NCBI GenBank assembly: GCA_030867875.1
Contig: JAOWCC010000655.1
Span: forward strand, 12,546,269 to 12,610,268
DNA length: 64,000 nt
Direction: 5' to 3'
Source of the DNA: Actinernus sp. WN-2022
Lineage: Eukaryota > Cnidaria > Anthozoa > Actiniaria > Actinernidae
Shown here in pieces: positions 23,801 through 31,736 of the stretch (position 1 is the stretch's first letter; each line of letters begins with the position of its first letter). The position numbers and the translations under genes are program-made. The notes below the pieces were generated by a model that worked only from the letters and a program-made list of their open reading frames with translations, was not told the origin of the DNA and ran no database searches.

Positions 23801-26800
23801 CTATCGACAGCGGTGATAAATGTACAAGTGATTGGATGAGAGAACACTGTCAGGAATCTTGCGGTCTTTGTCCAAGTAAGTAACTTTTTTTAACCAAATG
23901 AGAGATTTTGTTTTTCTACTTCAAATACTAAATGTTTTCTTGGTCGATGCGGTGTTGGACACGGTTCACGTGACTCAAGTTGACCAATCACAGTGCTTCT
24001 AAAGTTGTGAAGCGCGTTGTATGTGCTTTCTTTTGTACCGTATCGGAATATTCTGAAAATATTATTCATATCCTTACTGAAAACATGTAAAAAATGCTTG
24101 GATGAAGTTTTAAGAACATATAAGACATTTTAAGTACTTAAATCGGTATCTAATCACTCCTTCGTCTTTACCGTTCGTGTTGTGTATGCGTTTAATCGAG
24201 TGCTCTTCAAAACGTCTATTTACTACGTTCAGAGATGAGAATCCACTATTATTTTTACACAGCGAGGTTCTTCTAATGATAAACATACAGAAAAAGTCTG
24301 GGCCCCCCAAGTTTTAACGGAGAAAATTGACCTTGAAGTTCATGCAGATCACGACCATGTCTGACTACGCTGACTGCGTACAGTTTGTTGCCCAGTATCC
24401 GGCCAGTTCAGATTATAACCGCCGTGTCTTTGCTTTCGTGGTTGGAAAAATTGTGAACTTTCTTCCAGAGACAGCCCAGACGACTTTACCTTAAGTATCT
24501 TGAAAATTATTGCCATTTTTGCAAAGAAAAAGCACAATTTCTCGGGTTCCCAAATTTTCCCTGAAATGAAGGTAAGTTTCACGAGTACTTCCAATGCGTG
24601 GCTGTCATTAATTACGGTAGACAGGTTGAATCCGAATTGATTTACTGATAGAGTAAATGGCTGGTCTTTACCCTCCAAAACGTGCCAAGATGGCAGCGGT
24701 TTTGTGGCTCTCGATTGGGTTCCCACACCGTACGACAAAACGGTTAAATTGTCCTTTGAATTAGTCCGCATGTAGTAACTAGTTATCACTTGAAATTCAC
24801 CAACCAAAAAATGTAAAAAAAAAAACACGAGTACAAAATTTCAGATTACAACTCGGCCTTGCAACAAAAGCTTGGAGAAACCTGGGAAACAGTCCCCTGT
24901 GATTGGTCAGTGGCAAATGTATTGTTTGAATTTAAATGTCAGATTACGTCACTTTCCAGAATATGGAAGGTAAAATCTGATTGGTTCATAAGACACTAAC
25001 CTTGCATATTGGAAACTAATTAAACGCTTGGGTAAGCAGAGGTTAATTTTTCAATAACACGATGTGAATACAGTACCGTTCAAAATGAAAACCGGTATAA
25101 CAACAATTAAATGCGACCACGCTCTTGTAGTCATGGGCTTTATGAGGGGCTGAATGGGGGGGTACCAATATCAGTTAACAGCTAAATTTTTAGCTATTTA
25201 TCAGTTATCAGTTAAATTTTGCTGTTATCAGTTAAGTTATATAAAAAGACTACCCTAACCTGATTTGAATACATATTTGCTGGTATGAAATGAATAATAA
25301 CCGCTAATTCAACATCAAACACTACATTTTGTCTATTCATTTGAACAACATAACTTTTAATGATAACATCCTATGTTATGTGTCTTGTTTAATATTTGAC
25401 TATTATCAACTGGATCAAATCTGTCGAAAACCATCCGAAAAGCCAATAATAGCATGTGACGTTACGTCATTTTAATAAAAAATAATGAAATATCAGGTAA
25501 CAGCTATCTCACAAATATCAGCTAACAGCTAAAAAAAGGTAAAATTATCAGTTAACAGCACTATTTTTGGTCCATTTCTCAGTTATCAGTTAACCCCATT
25601 CAGCCCCTCCTTTATGAATGTCAGTGCTCAATAAAATCCTTCTAGACCCAGACTCTTCTCAACTCAATCTCCACGTGATGCACGTGATATCTTACTGCTG
25701 GTTATAAAGTAATGAGACATTCTCTTTGTTTCCCCCTCATTTTTTCACCAGAAATAAACTGTACAAGAACAGAGGACCCTAATGGTGAGTATTTCTTGAA
25801 GCCGGAGTGTTTCTGTCAACAGGCCGCCAGTGAAAAGCACTTCGCTGATATTTCCTGCTCCCTCCCTCGTATAAATATCACTGTCATGATTGGTTGTTGA
25901 GTGTAAATTCTGAAACTTGCGCTATAGCTAGAAAGACAGGTCTGCAAAACGATTGCGCATGCGTGAACTTCACGCGGGAAATCACGCTCGCGCGCATCAT
26001 TTTGGTTGAATTTTCACTCGAAATTTGGACTTCAAAGAATTGTGACAGAAAAGTGCAAGCTTCGATTTTAAGTCCTTTCGTGGACCAGTCCCAAATGTAA
26101 TTGCCCTATATCATTATGACGTCACGGCTTGTTTATGAGGGGGACAGAATCGACTTGAACAATAGAATTTTGAACTAAATCTGCTCTGCTGAGGAAAATT
26201 TAACTTCGAATTGTCTGCTTTCCAGATATCAGCTGTATCAATGTTTATCCCACAATATTTACCGTATTTGGTGGCTGTTACCGCTATTCTACGTTCTACA
26301 AAATGCATTTGATAGCGAGTTCCTTTGTGTTGTTGCTGTTTTGTCCCCCTCCCACGACCGTGATCCTTAGCGTTTAAACAATAGATTGTTTTGATTTGAC
26401 GTCATAATGATATAGGGTAATTGGCTTGATGACTAAACTAATAAAGTTCTTAACTCTTGCCATTTTCCCCTTAACTCCCGGGTTTTTTGCGATGTATCGA
26501 GTTTCTGAAGATTTTCTGAACAGAAACCATTTAGAACTGCTCCAGCGATTTCTACCGCTGACTTACGAAATACACACATTAACATACTTATTATTACTTG
26601 TGTAGGATTGCTGCGGGATTCCTTAGGTGACGTCATATTCCTTTACCAACCATATTACCTAAACCCTAACCCCAAACTTAACCCTAACCCAGAGTTTAGG
26701 GTGTTTAGGGATAATTCCAGGTTTATAGAGTTTCCTACCATTACTACCGATAGGATAATCCTTTATTACTAGTCAAACCTGTGCAGGGGCAAAAGTTAAC

Positions 26801-27579
26801 GCCGCCATGTTTCTTTAGTAGAGTCCCTCCAATATCGGTGTTGATGGATTAGATAAATTCAACTAAAATAATTAGCTATTTAGTTGATGTCACCCAAATT
26901 AGTGTATAACTGCAAGACAAATGGTCAGAGTGAAATCAGGCGGGCTGACTGTAAACTACAGTAAAAAGAATACCATTGATACGTACGCACACTAGATTTA
27001 GACAAAGAATTTAATAGAATGTCGGCATTTTGTTAATACAGTCGACACCGACGGGACCAGAGAAAGTGTCCGTATTAACAGGGTTCAGTCTTACAAATAA
27101 CGTCACTTTTATTAAGTTTATTGCAATTGGTTAAAATGCAACAGAAACACAACGATATCATAACGGAACGTTTATAATGTTTCAAATGGGTACAATAAAT
27201 AAGCTAAACCTAAACAACAAATGGAAATCGTTGCATTCCGGGCCGGGTTGTGCTTATCCTGATCTCTATACAGAACTTTTTGCGTTGTCATGATCCAGTC
27301 TTTTGTTGCCGTGACTTAATACGTCTTACCTCATCTTATCTCATCTTAAATTTATTTTTAACAGAGCCACCTACAGCACTACCAACGATAAATATACCAA
27401 CGAATGCGTCGAATTTCACAGATAAAATGAAAGAAACCTCTACGATGGAAATGCCTACAGAATCCTCGACAAAAAAGCAACATAATTCCGTAGTAACTGA
27501 ACGCTCAAACTGCTGCATTTCCTATCATGTTATGGCTTATTTTGTCTTTGTAATAAAATATTTTTATATTCGTAATTAA
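8799..27579 (+). CDS. Secreted or surface Ig-ShKT protein, six exons
   Basis: Exons 8799-8850, 19922-20035, 20934-21074, 23759-23875, 25752-25784 and 27365-27579 join in frame to 223 codons plus a stop. Every internal junction is phase 1, which is usual for shuffled extracellular modules. Order: hydrophobic signal peptide (residues 1-17); one Ig-like domain (about 18-101) with B-strand Cys (FVC), C-strand Trp (STW) and F-strand Cys (NITC); one ShKT domain (about 104-141) with six Cys and the usual CxxxCxxC-type ending; a short linker; a Ser/Thr/Pro-rich stalk with N-glycosylation sequons; and a hydrophobic tail (about 203-216) ending KYFYIRN. The tail could be a single membrane helix or a GPI signal. 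The likely role is a small surface or secreted recognition protein; no ligand can be inferred. ShKT domains also occur in enzymes and channel-blocking peptides, but the Ig partner and stalk argue against a simple venom peptide. More exons could be hidden in the 11-kb first intron. Confidence 0.8.
10495..10625 (+). mobile_element. SINE 3' part with (TTAC)n tail
   Basis: AAGGACGTAAAATCGTAGGA matches the body of the SINE at 8130. It ends AAATAAAGTCACTTACTTTC with TTAC-type repeats. Confidence 0.4.
11385..11859. mobile_element. 475-bp TIR element inserted in the LINE
   Basis: Left end GCCCTGTCCACACTAATCCG; right end is the complement of nearly the same sequence. TIR about 45 bp; flanked by CCAAG on both sides (5-bp duplication). 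Its centre (about 11470-11700) is a CCCTGACC-rich segment shared with 36.7-37.28 kb, so it is itself composite. Confidence 0.72.
12378..14540. mobile_element. 2.2-kb TIR element inserted in the LINE
   Basis: Left end TTTAAAGTGCATATATGAGC; right end ATAAGCACTTTAA, its complement. The LINE reading resumes on either side. The right third (14180-14540) matches repeats at 21330-21745 and 55310-55895. Inside are a two-exon open stretch and a degenerate coiled-coil-like coding relic (13100-13900). Confidence 0.6.
12586..12975 (+). CDS. Possible captured or transposon-borne two-exon coding fragment
   Basis: ATG at 12586 opens [15 protein letters not shown] (to 12641, donor AAAT/GTAAGC). An acceptor at 12760-12761 (TTTTTTACCCAGATGGCCAG) continues in frame to 12975 (donor TTTACC/GTAAGT), giving 90 codons. 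The second part is acidic with [10 protein letters not shown] and [10 protein letters not shown]. No domain was recognised. It could instead start at the ATG at 12754. It lies inside a TIR element. Confidence 0.3.
15353..15565 (-). mobile_element. LTR and polypurine tract of a Gypsy-type element
   Basis: Minus strand: polypurine tract AAAAGGGGAAGAG, then TGTAGTGTATCC starting the LTR, an AATAAA, and an end near GAGAAGCA at 15353. Orientation and position fit the 3' LTR of the pol remnant at 15660-18490. It lies against the LINE. Confidence 0.5.
15660..15810 (-). pseudogene. Gypsy pol C-terminal remnant
   Basis: The minus strand reads [14 protein letters not shown] then stop, the basic RRSxRxRKPPxRL-type tail seen at the end of many Ty3/Gypsy polyproteins. 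It lies just before the polypurine tract. Confidence 0.45.
16068..16249. mobile_element. Palindromic foldback MITE
   Basis: Arms of about 90 bp (CCAATAGCGATGTAGGTACA at the left, its complement at the right) meet at TTCCGGCC in the centre. It sits at the start of a LINE fragment. Confidence 0.75.
16250..17285 (+). pseudogene. LINE reverse transcriptase C-terminal half and 3' tail
   Basis: Plus strand: [24 protein letters not shown] (the catalytic YADD box), [23 protein letters not shown]-type blocks and [16 protein letters not shown], with stops and frameshifts. It ends AAATAAATAAGTATGTATG, the same tail style as at 1-345. Confidence 0.8.
17287..17579. mobile_element. Two adjoining inverted-repeat MITEs
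   Basis: ACAATTAGACC...GGTCTAATTGT (17287-17390) encloses alternating GAATGGGCTA and TAGCCCATGAGG. AGTATAAACTAACTAGTC...ACTAGTTGGTTTATACT (17395-17579) follows directly. Confidence 0.65.
17581..18490 (-). pseudogene. Gypsy-type pol remnant: RNase H end and integrase core
   Basis: Minus strand, in order: [18 protein letters not shown] (end of RNase H), a linker ([11 protein letters not shown]), [20 protein letters not shown] (first integrase Asp), [13 protein letters not shown] (second Asp) and [10 protein letters not shown] (Glu). All three DDE residues are still readable, but frameshifts break the frame. Orientation agrees with the LTR at 15353. Confidence 0.75.
19065..19353. mobile_element. 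MITE with about 38-bp TIRs
   Basis: GATCATAGTTAATAGGGTGG at the left, and its near complement CCACTCTATTAACTATGATC at the right. Confidence 0.65.
19922..20035 (+). CDS. Ig-ShKT gene exon 2: first half of Ig domain
   Basis: Acceptor is TTTTATATTTTAG; donor is ACAAG/GTGATT. The 38 codons carry the B-strand Cys within NATFVCYH and the Trp of the C strand (STWLN), plus sequons NAT and NTT. Reading past the donor hits a stop at 20101, which supports the splice. Phase 1 in and out. Confidence 0.75.
20640..20760 (+). repeat. Possible Penelope-type terminal segment and ATT microsatellite
   Basis: CCCCTGAAGAAGGTCATTCT...GAACCGAAATACAGGG resembles a hammerhead-like CTGANGA...GAAA layout with one core mismatch, followed by (AAT)n/(ATT)n at about 20725-20755. 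Confidence 0.25.
20934..21074 (+). CDS. Ig-ShKT gene exon 3: second half of Ig domain
   Basis: Acceptor is TTGTCTACAG; donor is AGAG/GTAAGAT. The 47 codons carry the C'-to-G strands, with [18 protein letters not shown] giving the E-F turn and F-strand Cys that pairs with the exon 2 Cys. Phase 1 in and out. Confidence 0.78.
21330..21745. repeat. Interspersed repeat copy, family also at 14180 and 55310
   Basis: Shared blocks: AATGACCGRCAT, TTTCGTTTATTA, TCATTAGCATAATG, AATGACGTCATTTCAAG and a terminal GGCACTTTAA. Confidence 0.65.
21746..22725. other. Intronic; no other gene seen
   Basis: Apart from the possible antisense second exon at 21783-21852, no feature is supported. GACTGCCGGGTAT / GGCTGCCGGGTAT is duplicated at about 22608 and 22652. 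Confidence 0.35.
21783..22858 (-). CDS. Candidate small secreted peptide gene nested antisense in an intron
   Basis: On the minus strand an ATG at 22858 opens [20 protein letters not shown], a good signal peptide. The frame runs 128 bases to AACAA with a perfect donor GTAAGTAC (exon 22731-22858). Upstream on the same strand are a CCAAT motif (AACCAATCA) and a TATAAC string about 80-100 bases before the ATG. A possible second exon, 21852-21783, follows the acceptor TTATTCTGTTTAG, stays in frame for 22 codons and ends in TGA, giving about 65 residues in total. The second exon is too short to be sure of, and other exons may exist. The mature part has one Cys and no recognised domain. It lies inside intron 3 of the Ig-ShKT gene on the opposite strand. 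Confidence 0.35.
23325..23700. repeat. G/C-homopolymer element with inverted GGCCGTAGC ends
   Basis: ATGGCCGTAGCGCCC at the left and GCATGCTACGGCCCT at the right are roughly inverted. It contains GGGGGGGCCCGTGCCCCCC and a long poly-C tract (about 23649-23673). Confidence 0.4.
23759..23875 (+). CDS. Ig-ShKT gene exon 4: ShKT domain
   Basis: Acceptor is CCTCTCTTTCAG; donor is CCAA/GTAAGTAA. The 39 codons make one complete ShKT module with six Cys (CTD, DCK, KCT, HCQ, SCG, LCP) and the conserved Trp between the third and fourth Cys. One exon equals one domain, with phase 1 on both sides, so it can be moved as a cassette. Confidence 0.82.
24349..24828 (-). CDS. Uncharacterised 159-codon open frame
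   Basis: The longest minus-strand frame of the left half: hydrophobic start ([12 protein letters not shown]), no domain recognised, no splice context. It contains TGCCATCTTGGCA, a motif found in several repeats here, so it may be repeat-derived. It lies in intron 4 of the Ig-ShKT gene. Confidence 0.15.
   Translation of the reverse strand: MFFFLHFLVGEFQVITSYYMRTNSKDNLTVLSYGVGTQSRATKPLPSWHVLEGKDQPFTLSVNQFGFNLSTVINDSHALEVLVKLTFISGKIWEPEKLCFFFAKMAIIFKILKVKSSGLSLEESSQFFQPRKQRHGGYNLNWPDTGQQTVRSQRSQTWS
25146..25609. mobile_element. 464-bp MITE with subterminal ATCAGTTAACAGC repeats
   Basis: Ends GGGGCTGAATGGGG / CCCCATTCAGCCCC. Flanked by CTTTATGA at 25138-25145 and 25610-25617. At least eight variants of ATCAGTTAACAGCTAAA cluster inside both ends, as transposase-binding arrays do. 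Confidence 0.72.
25752..25784 (+). CDS. Ig-ShKT gene exon 5: 11-codon linker micro-exon
   Basis: Acceptor is TTTTTTCACCAG; donor is AATG/GTGAGTA. It encodes about 11 residues including [10 protein letters not shown], with a sequon (NCT) and one Cys. The frame is kept on both sides. It is short, so it could be skipped without a frameshift. Confidence 0.6.
26099..26422. mobile_element. MITE with 24-bp TIRs
   Basis: AATTGCCCTATATCATTATG at the left and CATAATGATATAGGGTAATT at the right, both continuing with a palindromic TGACGTCA (CRE-like). Confidence 0.7.
26646..26712. repeat. Short interstitial telomere-like segment
   Basis: CCTAAACCCTAACCCC, TTAACCCTAACCC, then GTTTAGGGTGTTTAGGG: imperfect (CCCTAA)n facing (TTAGGG)n. 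Confidence 0.45.
27365..27579 (+). CDS. Ig-ShKT gene exon 6: Ser/Thr stalk, hydrophobic tail, stop
   Basis: Acceptor is ATTTATTTTTAACAG. Reading starts [12 protein letters not shown], is rich in Thr, Ser and Pro with sequons (NAS, NFT), and ends [17 protein letters not shown] then KYFYIRN and TAA. A double Cys precedes the hydrophobic stretch. ATTAAA overlaps the stop codon and AATAAA lies about 20 bases before it, so the 3' UTR may be very short. Confidence 0.75.
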
Positions 27580-27580
27580 A
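27553..27580 (+). terminator. Candidate polyadenylation signals of the Ig-ShKT gene
   Basis: AATAAA at about 27554 and ATTAAA overlapping the TAA stop are the only signals close to the end of the reading frame. Confidence 0.35.
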
Positions 27581-28640
27581 AACTCCTTCTCGTGTCTATT
27601 CTAACAAGGCTTACGGAGGTTTGAACTTGCATGTTCTCATATCACAGGTTTGCATTGTACATATTGCATTGTGTGCGCAACGCGTTGTGAATTCCAATAC
27701 CGAAATGCATTATGGTCTACATTTGTATGTGCCTTCTTAAAAGAACCTCGGCTGAAAAACAATATTTGTTCTCAAGTGTTTGTTATGGATGCCTAAGTCT
27801 GCTGTTGTGTTTGTCTCCAGTAAATTGTACACTAGATGTCATTTATGCACCGATATTCCTGTCGATAAAACTCATTTGAATTTGCTGCGCGCCGCCATCT
27901 TGGATCTCATGACGTCACAGTGTTGCCCCTATCGTTAATAAGCATTTTATTACAACACCATAATTTATACAATGATGTGTACTTTCCATAGTGTCATACA
28001 TGTGCAAAGTTTCAGTAATTTTTATCCGATATTTGTAGAGATGTTTTTCAGTTTGCGATTTGTCTCAAGGCTGTTCAAACAAAATGGCGTCATATGTGAT
28101 CTCATTTGCATATTACAAAAACCTGAATATCTCTGAAACGAAATGAGATGTTGACAAACGGAAAGTGTCATTCCTCATTTCGAAAGCATTTTAACATTAG
28201 ATCAACTTTAATGTTCATATGTGTGGTCACGCATGCGCATACAAATTTTCGCGACACTTATTTTCGCCATTTTTTTTCAAATCGCGAATTCGCGATATTA
28301 CGGTGTCGCGAAAATTTCATGTAATAAGGTAGGTCAATCCTGTGTCAGTTAACTGGTCACCATGTAGTTGTTTGAAGCAAGCCATGTTTTGTTTCGCTTC
28401 ACGAACAAATTGCAAACGTACAAATACGCAGGTAACCCAGTAATAGGTCAGGTAGGTATAATAGGTTAGGTTTTGAACATTTGCAAATGTTTCCTGTAAT
28501 AACACACTAATATGTACTGAATTTGCGCGCGTACCTGACGCGCGCGCGTTGCATTCATCAAAACTGCATGCGTCTTTATGGTGGTTACCAGTACTTAGAT
28601 GCTAAGTAGAATGAAGAATAACCAATACGACGTAGAATTA
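27580..28640. other. Intergenic, no gene seen
   Basis: Holds a GCCGCCATCTTGG motif (27890), a CG-alternating string (GCGCGCGT, 28525-28550) and short open frames without support. Confidence 0.4.
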
Positions 28641-28649
28641 TACGGATTT

Positions 28650-28700
28650 AATGTAGCACAATATTTCGACTAGCATACTAGTCTTCATCAGGTGCTTAGG
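28650..28700 (-). ncRNA. Hammerhead-ribozyme-like core in a Penelope end
   Basis: The minus strand reads CTGATGA, A, a perfect 6-bp hairpin GACTAG-TATG-CTAGTC, then GAAA. This is the hammerhead core order with one extra A. Helices I and III could not be completed with confidence. It lies about 420 bases downstream of the GIY-YIG frame on the same strand. Penelope-like elements are known to carry such motifs in their terminal repeats. Confidence 0.35.
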
Positions 28701-29118
28701 AGCTTTTACAATGGGTATAGTTCAGACTACTATCGTGCAGCTAGCTAGAGTCTTGAGATATCTGTCAGCAACTCCTACCTCGCAGCTAGTTAATAAATTA
28801 GTACTGTTCAGACCAAATTCTGATATGCGTAATCTGAGCACTTTAGATATTTAGTTTGTTGACCCAGTACCATATGTGCCACGACTTACATTAGCTAGCC
28901 TAGTAACGTAGTAGGTTTTACTTTTTGTTTTTCCCTCTTCTGGTTTGTTTCTATCTCTAAAAGATAGAAATTTGGTCTATAACTGCCCTTGGCGCAAGTG
29001 TTTCGTAATCGCAAATAATTGACCGCCAAAGTGCCTCAATTGAACAATATATAATGGTAAAACGGAAATGACGTAAAAACATAATATGATAACGAAAGAT
29101 AACTAACGGTGTGACTGA

Positions 29119-29745
29119 TTAGTAGGTCTCATCGCGTTTGTTAAGGCCATTAGGTTCAAGAGTGTTAGCACGTGTTATGAGATAAGCTTCTTTAGCTTTG
29201 CGAATAGCATCACGAGAAGAGAAAATATGTTCTAAAGGAATTAAAAGGATATTAGATGCAGAGTGGTCAGGGTTAGATAGAAAATGTTCAGATGCAGTGG
29301 TGGGTTTGGATTTACTGGAAGGTTTGTCAACTGTCCGACGATGTTCCGTTGAAGCGGTCTTTAAGTCTACGTTTGGTTTCACCAATGTACTGTTTGTTAC
29401 ATTTAGTACATCGAATCATGTAGATGACGTTTTTAGTGTTGCAGTCCATGTGTGTGGTAATGGTTCTGGTTTCACCCGTAGAAGTAAAAGTATATTGGGT
29501 GCAATTATCAGAAATGTAAGGGCAAGTTAAACAGTTTTGTCCACAACGAAAGAACCCAGTGGATTGTTGTTGGAAGCAGTGTTGGAGTTATCTGAAGGTA
29601 GTTTGGATTTGACTAGCAAATCACGTAGATTGGACAAACGTCGGAAGGCTACAAAAGGGCGTTGGGGGAAAATAGTTTTGCAACGCACGGAGGAATGTAG
29701 AAGATCAAAATGTTTCTCAAAGATACTTAGATACTTAGATACTTA
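29119..29745 (-). pseudogene. Penelope-like element, GIY-YIG endonuclease region
   Basis: Minus strand, in order: FEKHFDLLHSSVRCKTIF, CGQNCLTCPYI, CNTKNVIYMIRCTKCNKQYI (the GIY-YIG core), GETKRRLKDRF, and after one frameshift EHRRTVDKPSSKS and EAYLITRANTLEPNGLNKRD. The Cys cluster before the core and the EH motif are typical of Penelope endonucleases. The reverse transcriptase part is absent. Confidence 0.75.
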
Positions 29746-29802
29746 GATGGTTATACTCCCTGGGATAGTTTTCACTAATACTGGGAGTTTAAATAATATA
29801 TA

Positions 29803-29925
29803 AATTAGAATAATAATAATAAACTATGTAACATAATAGTAATGATAATAATACTACTACTACTACTACTACTAATAATAATAATAATAATACTACTACT
29901 ACTAATAATAATAATAAACTACGCG
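29803..29925. repeat. AAT/ACT trinucleotide microsatellite
   Basis: Alternating blocks of (TAA)n and (CTA)n. Confidence 0.85.
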
Positions 29926-30142
29926 ATTTAAATCGTGACACATACCAAAATATTAAGTAAATATTAAATGGATAAGAATAATAACTAAACATATATACGA
30001 ACGATCTATAGCCTGCAGATAGGAAAGAAAGATGGAAGTGACAGATTATATTTCTGTTTAGGTTGTAGAGCAAGATTATGAGGGATATCGGCAGCGCGTA
30101 TGATGCTTAGATGCTGTTTGGCACTACGTGCGGTAATTAATT

Positions 30143-30299
30143 CACTCTTTTTACCCGGTGGCCATCTTGGATTCAAAGCGAGGCAACAATTTTTTTTTGG
30201 CTAAGTTAGCCTCGTTCTGAGTATCCGTCAGTAGGCTAACCCAGCAAAAAATAAAATAAAAGGATTACCTCGCCTCGAATCCAAGATGGGCATCGAGTG
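30143..30299. mobile_element. Inverted-repeat MITE with CCATCTTGGAT ends
   Basis: CACTCTTTTTACCCGGTGGCCATCTTGG at the left (in parts) and its complement CCAAGATGGGCATCGAGTG at the right. Inner GTTAGCCTCG / AGGCTAACC. A related core is at 39838-39990. Confidence 0.65.
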
Positions 30300-30528
30300 A
30301 AAATAATGATTGGAATAAAACTTTTATTCTGGTATTTTGAGAGGAAGAAACAATGGCCAACTGACGTAATAGTGTATATAAACCGGGAATTGGCACCCGG
30401 ACAATAATCTGCTGCTACTTTTGTTTTTTTATCGATGCGATCTGGTGTTTCGGCTGTCAGGAAAATCTGTGGAATTTCGGGTACCTGCAGGATAAGACTG
30501 ATGACAATAACCCACTTTCGATATCTGT

Positions 30529-30730
30529 TTCACTTATCACGCACTTCACTTGCCACGCACTTCACTTGTCACGCACTTCACTTGTTACGCACTTCACTTG
30601 TCACGCACGAAGGTTTCAAAGCTCCGGGGTAAATAAAATTAAATATATTATTTTGTTGCCGAACAGAATGAATTTAAAATACCACGGAGCCTCACATTGA
30701 AACCTTTGTGGGTAATTAATGAACCTCAGG
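30529..30730. repeat. 16-bp tandem repeat (five copies) inside an inverted element
   Basis: CACGCACTTCACTTGT is repeated at 30529-30608. CGAAGGTTTCAAAGCTCCGG and CGGAGCCTCACATTGAAACC form an inverted pair. The latter recurs at 36645. Confidence 0.65.
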
Positions 30731-30963
30731 GTAATTAATGAAGAATAATCAGTTATTCCGATCATTGAAACCGGAAAATCCGGAATTAGGAGCTACCATA
30801 ATTGCTCTGTTGGAGATACGTATTGATTTATTATACATTGGTCCAAGCCTTTAAAATTAGAGTAAATAATAATGTACTTAAAACTAGAATATAAATATGT
30901 TTAACTATAAAGTTTCTATAAACTGAAAATACCGTAATTTTCGGGTGAGGCCGTGATCTTCAT

Positions 30964-31021
30964 GCGAATACAGCCGTCTCGATTCGACGGCAAAAAAAAC
31001 CGTAGAAACGGCTGTATTCGC
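30964..31021. repeat. Hairpin with 14-bp perfect arms
   Basis: GCGAATACAGCCGT and ACGGCTGTATTCGC, with a 30-base spacer. Confidence 0.6.
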
Positions 31022-31735
31022 AAGCTAGCGATCTTCAAATGTACATACGACTTTGTAAAAGTCGAGCCTCGCTTTTGCTCATGCATTTTTGAAAAAATAC
31101 ATGTACGAGATACATCTATTTATTTCTGTAATTTATCACTGGGTTTCCTGTGGAAATACTAGGCACCAGCCCTCTCTCAGGGCGCATAAGCTGTCGCAGT
31201 TGTCACGACAACACCAAAAATGGCGGCGAACTTGAGTCTTTCCTGAATCAGCCCCAAAACAAAACAAATATGTAACTATTGATAAAAATCGATGCAAAAT
31301 AAGCTCTATTTCTTGAATAGGGGGACTGGAACAAGGCGTACGGTGCATAAGACTGTTTCCCTCGGCCAGCTCGTGATATTTAGGTCCAATTTGAGTATTG
31401 ATTGTAGGAAATGTAGCAGCATTCGCTGATTCAGCCATACTGTCAAAGGTAAGATATTGTTCTTCAAGTTAAACTTAAACTATAAACACATTTGGAAAGT
31501 ACTGATCGTATATCTATAACTTGGATTATAAGGAGGTTTTTGTGGGTTTGTTGAATTGTGTGAATTTAACAAATATACAACAACAACAACGACGACAATT
31601 TATTTAAAAGTGTTCAGCGTGTTCATGGATATATAATTGTATCATTCTCACACAAGTGCATGCAGTCTACAATGTATACCGAAGTATTTTACAGAGAACA
31701 CGTACAGTACTGTGGTGTGAGCGTTTAAATCCATG
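31022..31735. other. No assigned gene
   Basis: A minus-strand 100-codon frame (31438-31136, starting MAESANAATFPTIN) has no domain or splice support. Confidence 0.3.
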
Positions 31736-31736
31736 C

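Noticed and set aside
29789..30073. Poly-Leu/Val protein on the minus strand
   Set aside because: Translation of AAT/ACT microsatellite.
31136..31438. Minus-strand 100-codon gene (MAESANAATFPT...)
   Set aside because: No domain, no splice or promoter support, and the second half is rich in Cys/Trp as in random translation.
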